From: Patiria miniata
Lineage: Eukaryota > Echinodermata > Asteroidea > Valvatida > Asterinidae
Length of the DNA: 64,000 nt
Direction: 5' to 3'
Assembly: GCF_015706575.1 (NCBI RefSeq)
Contig: NW_024037072.1
Span: forward strand, 17,981,162 to 18,045,161
Part shown: piece by piece, positions 36,524 through 51,000 of the stretch
How positions within the stretch are numbered: the stretch's first letter is position 1
How the letters are laid out: each line of letters starts with the position of its first letter
Program-made: the position numbers and the translations under genes
Notes under the pieces: model-generated
What the model saw: only the letters and a program-made list of their open reading frames with translations
Database searches by the model: none
What the model was told of the DNA's origin: nothing

Positions 36524-39500
36524 ATGACGCACTTTGTGGCCATGTTCCTTGCCACCGCCCTTGCTATCCTTCATAGCACAGTCGCCTTGCCTCCTGACTA
36601 CGACTCGTCGGTTCTGCGCATGTCGCAAACCAGTAAGTTCGTTGCCTCATTTTTTCTGTCAGTTTCTGTGTTAATGGTTATCGAGATAATAGAGAAAGAT
36701 CAAAGTTTACATATTAGCTTCACACATTCTTGAAAGACAACTCCCCCCCAAAAAACACCCTGGTTACTACAAGGACCAGAGCGGTCTGTCCTAGAATAAT
36801 TTATAGACAAATCTAGGCGCACTGGTTTGCTGGTTAGCGCTTCTATTTTTTTTAAAAGGGAAAGAAAATCCGAATTTCAAAACGTTCGAATTCCTTTTTT
36901 TCCTCGTTTTTTATTTTCATCAAAACGCCATAGTGTACTACCATATGCGGATGTCGTTTGGGAGAAAAAAATCGCCCCCCCCGGGCTGTGAGATGGTCAA
37001 AATAACCCGGCCCTTTTAGGGTAAAGATACAGTGCATGCAAATTTTACAAGTGAGTTTTTTCCCACTGTAGATTGTTATACAGACAATATGGAAATGTAT
37101 AAAAGGGGTGCAAAATTTGATTCCTAATACTGACATACGAAGTACGAAACCAAGATCCTTAATTCTAACCCTGTATAGGGTTCGAAAACCATAATGTGCT
37201 CCGGACTGCATGCGTGGGTTTAGCAAGTCATATGTGCGGTTCACCAGTGAAGTAGGGGCGGATTCGATCATAGTTTCAAATTATATAAACCTCTTCGTAC
37301 TGTCTTTTTTCTTTCCCATAAATTTCTGCCGTCATTAAACGGTCAGCATTAACCAACTGGATCACGACTTTTGGTCAGGTGACCAGTAACTAGGTATATA
37401 GTGATAACGGCTAAAGAGATATTACGGCTAGAATCGGAACGGTCCTTCTTCATGTGTTATTATTTGGTAATATTATCGCTACATATTTTTATGTAGATAC
37501 TTCGTAGTTGGCCTAGATGTTTATTGAAGTTTAATTATGTGTTCGTGTTCAATTTCAATTGTTTACTCACGGGGGCTTGGCCAAGTACAAGCTTCGGCTT
37601 TCTTCCAGCCTCCACCGTTCATCACGTTTATTTGAAATATTTATGATGAAAGAAAATAAATCAAATCAAATCAAGTTAACTAAGAGGGGAGGGGAGCACA
37701 AGCTAGTTCAGTGGAACGCCGCTATGACAAACATCGCGGGATCCACAGAACGTCTCAACGATCGTTCGGTGTAGGGATTTTGAACCGCCGGTACCCACTT
37801 TTGACCAATAGCTAGTGAAATGGCATGATTTCTCACATCCCCCGGCTGCACGAGGAGACGTCACAAAACTTTAGCAACGGGTGGTTTCCCTTATATTCCT
37901 TGGGGGAAAAATAGCCATCTATCGCTCTTCAAAATTCAAGCACGATGTAACTATGGGTCGCTTGTTGTTCGGGAATTAAAAGTGGCCCAGATAGCGTTTA
38001 ATATACAACCGGTAGATTTTATGATCATCTGTTGACTTCTTTCAGCAATGATGTTCAGTACGTTTTGCACATTAAAACTGAGAGCCAAGGATGATGTTCG
38101 GTATAGCCGAATGTTCGGTATAGCGCTGTTCGGTATAGCGACGTCAAAATAGCTTTCTGGAGGAATTAACAAAATCAATTCTAAGATCATTTGGAAAACA
38201 ATTATTTTTGGAAAATTATTTCGATATTAAATTGGCCGACGCAACATCCACTCTAAAAGGACCAGTTGGGTGTAGCCTATGATATTTTTGGATGTAGCCT
38301 ATGAGATTTCTTTGTCTAAGAATGAAAATCTTGAAAGCAGTTTGGCAACTTAAGAACGTCAGATTACAATAGTGTATGCAGGACCTCTTCATGATCACTG
38401 CCAAGAAAAAATAATCACACATAGATTTCTGAAAATTCAAACAAATCAATTCACCGTGGAAATTCAAAAACCACTGCCTTTTGGCACCCAGTAAAAGTGC
38501 ACCAAATCGGCCTTATGCACAAGTTGGACATTTTTGTTGAGTCCCCTGAATTTATTTCATAAATTGTCAACTTTGAATGGGATGGCGCCAGACTATTTAT
38601 GAAGCCTTATTTTATGTGTATTTTTTTTCAATCTGGCATAAAACATTACGGATTGTTAAATTACAAATTTTAAATTATTCATTGAAGTAGACTTGAATTA
38701 ATTAGTAATTTACTTGCTTTCATTTCTTTTCGCAAGTTCCAAAAATGAAGATTTTGACTCACATTCAATTCAAATATGGCTGACTCGTGCATAAGGCCCA
38801 TTGCAGTGAATCACATCATCTGCACGTACCCTGGCTAAGGCCTGCACGTACGCAGTCAGTGACGGAAATTGCAACCAGGAATTATTTGGGTAAATAAATA
38901 TCAAGCCTCTTCTTTCATTCTCGGAAAAGCAAACGAGGAAACAGTTTTCTTGTTTCGATATTGCAAATCAGTGACCTTTGTCGGAAAGGTTCGTTTATAG
39001 GCCTGCACTGTACAATTACATTCTTATTCTGATGGATGAGGTGGAAACTGTTCTTTTTAATAGAATGTATATCTAATTGTCTATTAACAATAATAATCAA
39101 ATGACATTTAAATGTTGCCTGCACTGTTTAAAAAAATGGGTTAAACAATTGCAGTGTTTTTTGCGTAACATTAGCAGAAATCACCTCAAGTGTCAACCTC
39201 GTCCCCAGGGCTTACTATATTTTCAACCTCGTTTCCATAGTGAGCCCCTGGAATCAGCGGCGGCGGAACGGCTTTCAAACTTGCGGGGGGGGGGGGATCA
39301 CCAAAAAGGGCCACTTGCTGAGTAAAAGACAGTCATCTTCCGTCGGTGCAGCAGCGTATCTTGCATTTTTTTGGGGGTGGGGGGGGGGGGGGGGGGACAC
39401 ATCCGTGCTGAAAATAATGTCGACACGGTTTTTTTTCACCGAACATTTTGCCTCGGGGGGGGGGGGGGAGGGGCTCTCTTCAAAACCGACCATTAACTAC

Positions 39501-41963
39501 GCATTATGTTACGGTTTTGGGGCTTGGTTTTCATATTCCTCGTTCATAATCAGAACTCTCTATTACATTTTGGGAAATGGTTACTGAATAAAATTAACTG
39601 CAATTTTGGACCAGTTTTGTTTTCAGCTCGAGGGGGCAGATTTATGCTCGAGGGGCCACATTTATGTCCGCAAGAGGAATACCTGGGTAAATCTGGGGGC
39701 GGGCAAGTGCCCCCCTCCCCGCCCCCCCCCCCCCCCCGGTTCCGCTGTCCCTGCCTGGGATGGAAACTTGCTTCCTGTATCCTGATTCGAAACTGCAATT
39801 AGCAGGAAATGGATTTATATCGTGTACTTGGTGTTGTTATTTCTAACGTGTATTACGTGTTTTCACTCGGGGCACGCGTGGCACGTCCTAACCGAGCGGA
39901 TATCCACCTCCTCCCCATGTTCCCCTTATGACATTTTGAATTGAAAACAAATATAGGGCCTACTGCACGGTTGAGATGACACGTTTCATTGCATGCCATT
40001 AGTGCCCCCTTTACTGATGCACCCCTCCCCGACGTTTGAATCTTTAGCCTACGCCGCTGTCTACTGCAGGTTTATTCCGTCCGCCCCCACTGATAGACAC
40101 AGATAGGTTCTAGCAATTAAGGCGTCTTTACGTCGATAGCCAAAGCCCGGAGGCAAAGCAGACTAGCTCGATGCAGTCCTCATGTTACATTTAACCCTGG
40201 GCGGCGATCGGGGGAGGGGGGTGTCTGTCCCCGCCTTTTCCGAATGCGCCAAAAGGCGCTATCTCCCCACACGCCATATGTTATCCCAGTACACGGTTGC
40301 ATACATTTTAAATCTGCACCAAACTTATTCAAAATCGTTGTGTGCAAAGGTTCTGAATTATTGTTCGCTCTTTGATGGTAATGCATGCAGCACTGGGTGT
40401 AAAAGGAACATGTGCATTTATAGAACAAGATCGAACAGTGCCCCGGGAGTCAGATTTGGTCTAGCCCCGCCCCCCCCCCCTCTTCCTAACCCCACCACTC
40501 TTCACTCTACATCCCCCACCACCACCCCGTCATTTCCCAAGCTGCTGGTTCACCGTCCCCAGTGTTGACAAGTAATCACAGTATAGAACAAGGGCGGATC
40601 CAGAACACAATTGGGGGGGGGGGCCAAAAAAAATTGTGTCTCCCAAAAAGTGGGTCAAAAAATTACTGCGTGGGGTTCGGGGCCCGCTTAAGGGCCCCGA
40701 ATTTTTTTTGGATTTTCTATGCTCTGTGGTGCGATCTGAGGCAATTTCTGACCACTTTAGCCAATGTTTTTTGAGGAAAAGATGGTGGCGTACTCATTGC
40801 CTGCCTTTATTTTCACGTCACATAAAAAAAACACAATTGGTTTCGTTTTTTTTGGGGGGGGGCATGGCCCCCTTTGGCCCCCCCTGGATCCGCCCTTGGT
40901 ATAGGAACCGAAACGGTTAAATTACAAATTTTAAATTATTCATTGAAGTAGACTTGAATTAATTAGTAATTTACTTGCTTTCATTTCTTTTCGCAAGTTC
41001 CAAAAATGAAGATTTTGACTCACATTCAATTCAAATATGGCTGACTCGTGCATAAGGCCCATTGCAGTGAATCACATCATCTGCACGTACCCTGGCTAAG
41101 GCCTGCACGTACGCAGTCAGTGACGGAAACTGCAACCAGGAATTATTTGGGTAAATAAATATCAAGCCTCTTCTTTCATTCTCGGAAAAGCAAACGAGGA
41201 AACAGTTTTCTTGTTTCGATATTGCAAATCAGTGACCTTTGTCGGAAAGGTTCGTTTATAGGCCTGCACTGTACAATTACATTCTTATTCTGATGGATGA
41301 GGTGGAAACTGTTCTTTTTAATAGAATGTATATCTAATTGTCTATTAACAATAATAATCAAATGACATTTAAATGTTGCCTGCACTGTTTAAAAAAATGG
41401 GTTAAACAATTGCAGTGTTTTTTGCGTAACATTAGCAGAAATCACCTCAAGTGTCAACCTCGTCCCCAGGGCTTACTATATTTTCAACCTCGTTTCCATA
41501 GTGAGCCCCTGGAATCAGCGGCGGCGGAACGGCTTTCAAACTTGCGGGGGGGGGGGGGGGGATCACCAAAAAAGGCCACTTGCTGAGTAAAAGACAGTCA
41601 TCTTCCGTCGGTGCAGCAGCGTATCTTGCATTTTTTTGGGGGGGTGGGGGGGGGGACACATCCGTGCTGAAATGTCGACACGGTTTTTTTTCACCGGACA
41701 TTTTGCCTCGGGGGGGGGGGGGGGGAAGGGCTCTCTTCAAAACCGACCATTAACTACGCATTATGTTACGGTTTTGGGGCTTGGTTTTCATATTGCTCGT
41801 TCATAATCAGAACTCTCTATTACATTTTGGGAAATGGTTACTGAATAAAATTAACTGCAATTTTGGACCAGTTTTGTTTTCAGCTCGAGGGGGCAGATTT
41901 ATGCTCGAGGGGCCACATTTATGTCCGCAAGAGGAATACCTGGGTAAATCTGGGGGCGGGCAA

Positions 41964-42005
<42 letters not shown>

Positions 42006-45000
42006 TCCGCTGTCCCTGCCTGGGATGGAAACTTGCTTCCTGTATCCTGATTCGAAACTGCAATTAGCAGGAAATGGATTTATATCGTGTACTTGGTGTT
42101 GTTATTTCTAACGTGTATTACGTGTTTTCACTCGGGGCACGCGTGGCACGTCCTAACCGAGCGGATATCCACCTCCTCCCCATGTTCCCCTTATGAAATT
42201 TTGAATTGAAAACAAATATAGGGCCTACTGCACGGTTGAGATGACACGTTTCATTGCATGCCATTAGTGCCCCCTTTACTGATGCACCCCTCCCCGACGT
42301 TTGAATCTTTAGCCTACGCCGCTGTCTACTGCAGGTTTATTCCGTCCGCCCCCACTGATAGACACAGACAGGTTCTAGCAATTAAGGCGTCTTTACGTCG
42401 ATAGCCAAAGCCCGAAGGCAAAGCAGACTAGCTCGATGCAGTCCGCATGTTACATTTAACCCTGGGCGGCGATCGGGGGAGGGGGGTGTCTGTCCCCGCC
42501 TTTTCCGAATGCGCCAAAAGGCGCTATCTCCCCACACGCCATATGTTATCCCAGTACACGGTTGCATACATTTTAAATCTGCACCAAACTTATTCAAAAT
42601 CGTTTTGTGCAAAGGTTCTGAATTATTGTTCGCTCTTTGATGGTAATGCATGCAGCACTGGGTGTAAAAGGAACATGTGCATTTATAGAACAAGATCGAA
42701 CAGTGCCCCGGGAGTCAGATTTGGTCTAGCCCCGCCCCTCCCTCTTCCTAACCCCACCACTCTTCACTCTACATCCCCCACCACCACCCCGTCATTTCCC
42801 AAGCTGCTGGTTCACCGTCCCCAGTGTTGACAAGTAATCACAGTATAGGACAAGGGCGGATCCAGAACACAATTGGGGGGGGGCCCAAATAAAATTGTGT
42901 CTCCCAAAAAGTGGGTCAAAAAATTACTGCGTGGGGTTCGGGGCCCGCTTAAGGGCCCCGATTTTTTTTGGATTTTCTATGCTCTGTGGTGCGATCTGAG
43001 GCAATTTCTGACCACTTTAGCCAATGTTTTTTGAGGAAAAGATGGTGGCGTACTCATTGCCTGCCTTTATTGCCACGTCACATAAAAAAAACACAATTGG
43101 TTTCGTTTTTTTTTGGGGGGGGCATGGCCTTCTTTGGCCCCCCCCCCCTGGATCCGCCCTTGGTATAGGAACCGAAACGGTGCACTTTCAATTATTGGCT
43201 TATAAAGTACCGTGGCCTTGAAATTGAGACAGTGAGCAACTCGGCCACTGAAACTTTGATTTCCTTCTACGAATTCAATTAATTGGCACAGTCTTACCTC
43301 CTACAAGGAAGTAACGGAATTTCGCAATAATGTTGTGTCTGCATGCATGCAAAGACACTGATCACACGGTGCCGAACAGGTCAAGTGCGCAGTGGTTGAC
43401 ATCACTAGTTATTGTATTGTATACTCTCCGAGAAAAACAACCGAGAAAAAAAGTAAAACACTAATATAAAAGATATGGGTGACTTTTCTAACAAAGCACT
43501 TTCAAATAAACTTTTTTTTATTTCCTTGATAGAGAAGTTCACTTTTGATTTACGGAAATAAAAACAAATCAAATCTAGTAATAAATAATATTTTTGTTTG
43601 GGTCGTATTTCAGCAAATAAAAAATGGTTCTTGACTTGAAATCTGGCATGGTGACGTTTCATATTTCAGACATTTTTAAAAATTTATACAAAATTTGGAC
43701 AGTTGAAATAACAATGATTTCACTTTAACCTTTTTTAAAGCCATCAAAGGTTCATACCTCTTGCAAAAGAAGTTGTGACTGATGTGAAACAAGGTTAAAA
43801 TCTGAAATCTAAAGAGAACTCATCATCAGTTGGTATGGATTAATTAATATACTAAATAATATAATTAATAGTTTAAAAAAATTACCCTCTGCTCTTCGGG
43901 CTGATATAGGCTACACCACACCAGCTGGACATGTGTTTGGAAAATCCTAAGTGTAGCATGTTAAAAACGCTCTTTTTAAGCAGGTTTTCAACTAATTTCA
44001 ATGCTTATGTATCAGTGTATTTTTAGTTTGATTGTCCTGATAGATGTATTTACTTCTTAACCTCTTTTAAACATTAGATTTAAGTTGTTTTAAATCTTGC
44101 TATTTTAATGTTAATTTCTGTGGTACATGATGTGATCTTTTATGAAGACCGCGCAACACAAATTGTAATGCATTATTATTAGTATTATTATTGTATAATT
44201 TAGGTATCTCTTTTATCCATTGTCTTTGCAGACCAAGTCAAAAGCGACGAGGTAGCATGGTCGCACCTGTCAGAAGGCCGGTCGTTGGTGGGTGCTCCTC
44301 CATGCTCGTGCAAGGCAAGGAGTGCGGATGCTGTCAACCAGTCAAGATTTCCGAGCTAGGAATCGACACAAACGGTACGACACCCATTGGTATTTCGCGA
44401 CAGATATTTTAAGGTCTGATGGAATCTTTTGTTTTCCCTATATCTCCCAAAATGAGAAAACCGTGAATTAAGAGGACATGATTTGTACTTCAGCCTGGTG
44501 AATTGATGTTCGTGCACATGGGGTCATTTAGAAGAATTTTGAACATACGGAGAAAGTCGGACTTCAACAATTTTGTTATCAATGTTGTTCTACGTGATCT
44601 GAGGATAAAAAGGTCAAACCTGCCTTCGTAAAAACTAAATAAATCTGGTACTGGTATTAGTTACTTCTTTTTACAGAAAAGCAAATATTTAACTCTTTCA
44701 CCAACTAAAACTGTAAGGACCAGACGTTTTAGAAGGAAAATTGTTCGGTTTGATTGAAATCACTCGAGTGCAAACTAATTTGCTTCATTGAATTTAACAT
44801 TGAATGCAGTCTTTTTATTTCTAAATAAATAAATAATGATTCCCCCCCCCCTAATTTATGTACTGCAGCTTGTGCCAATGTGACTTTCCTCTCTGAGCAA
44901 ATCGGCGCCAAGTTGTCCCTCTCCTTCGGCGGGAAAGTCCTCTTCGAGAAAACTGTGTCAGGTAAGAGTACCTTAAATTAATGAAGCAACGGATTCAACA

Positions 45001-48000
45001 CTTGAAAATTATGTTGTAAAAGGCTGTCGTGTTGTCAGATACTGTAAGGGAGATGATTTTTATTTATCTATGTCACAGTTAAAAATCCCGACCCGGTCTG
45101 CGTGAAATTCCATGGGAAGTTTGGCGCGGAGATCTGCGGCGAGTTGTACAAGTTGTCGGTATCAACGGAAGAATTCGACGCATGCGCCCGACTGGAAGGC
45201 AAGATCCTGGACAAGACAGTGGCCACGGTCGACTTGGGCTGCTTCAAGATGCCCTTCAAAAAGACCAATCAAGGTTAGAACAGACTCGGGATTTTTGAAT
45301 GTCATCAATGTAAATTTCTTGTAATCTCCTGCTGTGAAAAAACGTCTTTGTTTAATAATGAATTAAGAATGATTTCACTTGTAACATTTTAAGAGCCATC
45401 AAAGGACCATACCTCGTTCAAAAGAAGATGTGGCTGATGTGAAACAATATTAAAATCTCAAATCTAAAGAAAACTCATCAGTTGTGATGGATTTAAATGA
45501 CCTACTGTGGCCAAATGAGGAATGTCCCCCAAAACCTCGTTTTGAGTAACGCCTAAAGTCGGATATAGGCTACTACGAAAATCCTGACAAAGGAATCTTG
45601 AGTTTTTTGTATTTGTGAGTAGCCAAGGTAAACAATATTTACACTATGTATTTTTTTTGTGGGGAAAAATAACCCCTAAAGTGGACAGACTGAAGAACTT
45701 GTTCAATGCCTTTGGCGGCGCAATGCGTATCTTTTTTCAAAGTCGTATTTCTCGAAATCAGGTGGGCGAAGTTTGGTGGGACACTGTTGACGTTCCTGTT
45801 GTGTATCTGGAATAAATCAAGCTGCAGAAATAGATTCGGTGTCATTGGAAAGCCAATGATTTGCGCTTGGACAAGAAGTATTACTTGAAAAGTCACAGGT
45901 GTTTTTTTCCTCATTATGCTATGGCAGGTCACTTGTAAACCATGGAAGAAAGTATAACGAAAATAGTCAGTTGCGCGTAGTGTACAAATATGACCCTCTA
46001 AACTCCCCGGTGTAATATACACCACGGCAGCTGGATATTATAATTTCCAACGAAAAAGTGTGTAGAATTCCTAAGTGAAGAATGTTACAAACGCTGGGGC
46101 GGGTAGACCCTTTTCATCAGCAGCCCCAGAAGCGTTCAATCAGTTTCCTACCTTCTCAGTCCATTGAGATTTTTAAGCGTAAAGTTAAGACTTTATAGGC
46201 CCTATCTTTTGAAACTGGCTTTTAACTAATTTTGTTGCTTATGTATATCAGTGAATTTTTAGTTTGATTGTCCTGATAGACATTTGAGATGTACTTACTT
46301 CTTAACCTCTTTTAAACATTGGAATTTATTTGTTTTAGTTCTTGCTTTTTTATGTTAATTTCTGTGGTACATTATGCGCGATTTATCATTTTGATGAAGA
46401 CCGCGCAAAAATACAATTTTAATTCATTATTATTAGTATTGTATAATTTAGGTATCTCTTTTATCCATTGTCTTTGCAGACCAAGTCAAAAGCGACGAGG
46501 TAGCATGGTCGCACCTGTCAGAAGGCCGGTCGTTGGTGGGTGCTCCTCCATGCTCGTGTCAAGGCAAGGAGTGCGGATGCTGTCAACCAGTCAAGATTCC
46601 CGAGCTAGGAATCGACACAAACGGTACGCCACCCTCTGGTATTTCGCAACAGATATTTTAAGGTCTGATGGAATCGTTTGTTTTCCCTAAATCTCCCAAA
46701 ATGAGAAAACCGTGAATTAAAAAGACATGATTTGTACTTCAGCCTGGTGAAATGATGTTCGCGTACATGGGGTCATTTAGAAGAATTTTGAACATACGGA
46801 GAAAGTCGGACTTCAACAATTTTGTTATCAATGTTGTTCTACGTGATCTGAGGATAAAAAGGTCAAACCTGCCTTCGTAAAAACTAAATAAATCTGGTAC
46901 TGGTATTAGTTACTTCTTTTTACAGAAAAGCAAATATTTAACTCTTTCACCAACTAAAACTGTAAGGACCAGACGTTTTAGAAGGAAAATTATTCGGTTT
47001 GATTGAAATCACTCGAGTGCAAACTAATTTGCTTCATTGAATTTAACATTGAATGCAGTCTTTTTATTTCTAAATAAATAAATAATGATCCCCCCCCTAA
47101 TTTATGTACTGCAGCTTGTGCCAATGTGACTTTCCTCTCTGAGCAAATCGGCGCCAAGTTGTCCCTCTCCTTCGGCGGGAAAGTCCTCTTCGAAAAAACT
47201 GTGTCAGGTAAGAGTACTTTAAATTAATGAAGCAACGGATTCAACACTTGAAAATTATGTTGTAAAAGGCTGTCGTGTTGTCAGATACTGTAAGGGAGAT
47301 GATTTTTATTCATCTATGTCACAGTTAAAAATCCCGACCCGGTCTGCGTGAAATTCCATGGGAAGTTTGGCGCGGAGATCTGCGGCGAGTTGTACAAGTT
47401 GTCGGTATCAACGGAAGAATTCGACGCATGCGCCCGACTGGAAGGCAAGATCCTGGACAAGACAGTGGCCACGGTCGACTTGGGCTGCTTCAAGATGCCC
47501 TTCAAAAAGACCAATCAAGGTTAGAACAGACTCGGGATTTTTGAATGTCATCAATGTAAATTTCTTGTAATCTCCTGCTGTGAAAAAACGTCTTTGTTTA
47601 ATAATGAATTAAGAATGCTTTCACTTGTAACATTTTAAGAGCCATCAAAGGACCATACCTCGTTCAAAAGAAGATGTGACTGATGTGAAACAATATTAAA
47701 ATCTCAAATCTAAAGAGAACTCATCAGTTGTGATGGATTTAAATGACCTACTGTGGCCAAATGAGGAATGTCCCCCAAAACCTCGTTTTGAGTAACGCCT
47801 AAAGTCGGATATAGGCTACTACGAAAATCCTGACAAAGGAATCTTGAGTTTTTTGTATTTTTGAGTAGCCAAGGTAAACAATATTCACACTATGTATTTT
47901 TTTGTGGGGAAAAATAACCCCTAAAGTGGACAGACTGAAGAACTTGTTCAATGCCTTTGGCGGCGCAATGCGTATCTTTTTTCAAAGTCGTATTTCTCGA

Positions 48001-51000
48001 AATCAGGTGGGCGAAGTTTGGTGGGACACTGTTGACGTTCCTGTTGTGTATCTTTGGATAAATCAAGCTGCAGAAATAGATTCGGTGTCATTGGAAAGCC
48101 AATGATTTGCGCTTGGACAAGAAGTATTACTTGAAAAGTCACAGGTGGTTTTTTTCCTCATTATGCTATGGCAGGTCACTTGTAAACCATGGAAGAAAGT
48201 ATAACGAAAATAGTCAGTTGCGCGTAGTGTACAAATATGACCCTCTAAACTCCCCGGTGTAATATACACCACGGCAGCTGGATATTATAATTTCCAACGA
48301 AAAAGTGTGTAGAATTCCTAAGTGAAGAATGTTACAAACGCTGGGGCGGGTAGACCCTTTTCATCAGCAGCCCCAGAAGCGTTCAATCAGTTTCCTACCT
48401 TCTCAGTCCATTGAGATTTTTAAGCGTAAAGTTAAGACTTTATAGGCCTTATCTTTTGAAACTGGCTTTTAACTATTTTGTTGCTTATGTATATCAGTGA
48501 TTTTTTAGTTTGATTGTCCTGATAGACATTTGAGATGTACTTACTTCTTAACCTCTTTTAAACATTGGAATTTATTTGTTTTAGTTCTTGCTTTTTTATG
48601 TTAATTTCTGTGGTAATTATGCGCGATTTATCATTTTGATGAAGACCGCGCAAAAATACAATTTTAATTCATTATTATTAGTATTGTATAATTTAGGTAT
48701 CTCTTTTATCCATTGTCTTTGCAGACCAAGTCAAAGGCAAAGAAGTAGCATGGTCGCACCTGTCAGAAGGCCGGTCGTTGGTGGGTGCTCCTCCATGCTC
48801 GTGTCAAGGCAAGGAGTGCGGATGCTGTCAACCAGTCAAGATTCCCAAGCTAGGAATCGACACAAACGGTACGCCACCCTCTGGTATTTCGCAACAGATA
48901 TTTTAAGGTCTGATGGAATCTTTTGTTTTCCCTATATCTCCCCAAATGAGAAAACCGTGAATTAAAAAGACATGATTTGTACTTCAGCCTGATGAATTGA
49001 TGTTCGTGCACATGGGGTCATTTAAAAGAATTTTGAACATACGGAGAAAATCGGACTTCAACAATTTTGTTATCAATGTTGTTCTACGTTATCTGAGGAT
49101 AAAAAGGTCAAACCTGCCTTCGTAAAAACTAAATAAATCTGGTACTGGTATTAGTTACTTCTTTTTACAGAAAAGCAAATATTTAACTCTTTCACCAACT
49201 AAAACTGTAATGACCAGACGTTTTAGAAGGAAAATTGTTCGGTTTGATTGAAATCACTCGAGTGCAAACTAATTTGCTGCCGATTGAATTTAACATTGAA
49301 TACAGTCTTTTTATTTCTAAATAAATAAATAATGATCCCCCCTAATTTACGTACTGCAGCTTGTGCCAATGTGACTTTCCTCTCTGAGCAAATCGGCGCC
49401 AAGTTGTCCCTCTCCTTCGGCGGGAAAGTCCTCTTCGAGAAAACTGTGTCAGGTAAGAGTACTTTAAATTAATGAAGCAACGGATTCAACACTTGAAAAT
49501 TATGTTGTCAAAGGCTGTCGTGTTGCCAGATACTGTAAGAGAGAAGATTTTTATTTATCTATGTCACAGTTAAAAATCCCGATCCGGTCTGCGTGAAATT
49601 CCATGGGAAGTTTGGCGCGGAGATCTGCGGCGAGTTGTACAAGTTGTCGGTATCAACGGAAGAATTCGACGCATGCGCCCGACTGGAAGGCAAGATCCTG
49701 GACAAGACAGTGGCCACGGTCGACTTGGGCTGCTTCAAGATGCCCTTCAAAAAGACCAATCAAGGTTAGAACAGACTCGGGATTTTTGAATGTCATCAAT
49801 GTAAATTTCTTGTAATCTCCTGCTGTGAAAAAACGTCTTTGTTTAATAATGAATTAAGAATGATTTCACTTGTAACATTTTAAGAGCCATCAAAGGACCA
49901 TACCTCGTTCAAAAGAAGATGTGACTGATGTGAAACAATATTAAAATCTCAAATCTAAAGAAAACTCATCAGTTGTGATGGATTTAAATGACCTACTGTG
50001 GCCAAATGAGGAATGTCCCCCAAAACCTTGTTTTGAGTAACGCCTAAAGTCGGATATAGGCTACTACGAAAATCCTGACAAAGGAATCTTGAGTTTTTTG
50101 TATTTTTGAGTAGCCAAGGTAAACAATATTTACACTATGTATTTTTTTTGTGGGGAAAAATAACCCCGAAAGTGGACAGACTGAAGAACTTGTTCAATGC
50201 CTTTGGCGGCGCAATGCGTATCTTTTTTCAAAGTCGTATTTCTCGAAATCAGGTGGGCGAAGTTTGGTGGGACACTGTTGACGTTCCTGTTGTGTATCTT
50301 TGGAATAAATCAAGCTGCAGAAATAGATTCGGTGTCATTGGAAAGCCAATGATTTGCGCTTGGACAAGAAGTATTACTTGAAAAGTCACAGGTGTTTTTT
50401 TTCCTCATTATGCTATGGCAGGTCACTTGTAAACCATGGAAGAAAGTATAACGAAAATAGTCAGTTGCGCGTAGTGTACAAATATGACCCTCTAAACTCC
50501 CCGGTGTAATATACACCACGGCAGCTGGATATTATATTTTCCAACGAAATAGTGTGTAGAATTCCTAAGTGCAGAATGTTTGGCTGCATCCGAATCTGTT
50601 GTCTAGAGCTGGGTCTAGGTCTTCGCTCCATTAGAAATACGCGGAGACGCGCTGACAATAGACGTAGCCGTAGCTCTGGAAGCCCGTTTCGGACACGGCC
50701 TTACAAACGCTGGGGCGGGTAGACCCTTTTCATCAGCAGCCCCAGAAGCGTTCAATCAGTTTCCTACCTTCTCAGTCCATTGAGATTTTTAAGCGTAAAG
50801 TTAAGACTTTATAGGCCCTATCTTTTGAAACTGGCTTTCAAATAATTTTGTTGCTTATGTATATCAGTGAATTTTTAGTTTGATTGTCCTGATAGACATT
50901 TGAGATGTACTTACTTCTTAACCTCTTTTAAACATTGGAATTTATTTGTTTTAGTTCTTGCTTTTTTATGTTAATTTCTGTGGTACATTATGCGCGATTT

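Larger units (their letters stand above)
40917..43180 (+). repeat. Direct segmental duplication, copy 2
   Basis: This is the second copy of 38656-40916. Differences are mostly length changes in homopolymer runs. One tract, CCCCCCTCCCCGCCCC-type in copy 1, is a pure C run of 36 here (41967-42002). The two copies join with one or two bases of homology (G/GTT). Confidence 0.9.

Noticed and set aside
39240..39802. Glycine- and proline-rich frames in the 2.26-kb duplication
   Set aside because: They are readings of poly-G/poly-C runs, change frame between the two duplicate copies and have no splice or domain support.
50106..50381. 91-codon open frame in the inter-cassette introns
   Set aside because: It repeats in cassettes 3-4 and 4-5 but is broken by frame changes in the 1-2 and 2-3 introns, although the DNA is nearly identical. 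It has no domain and lies between confirmed exons.
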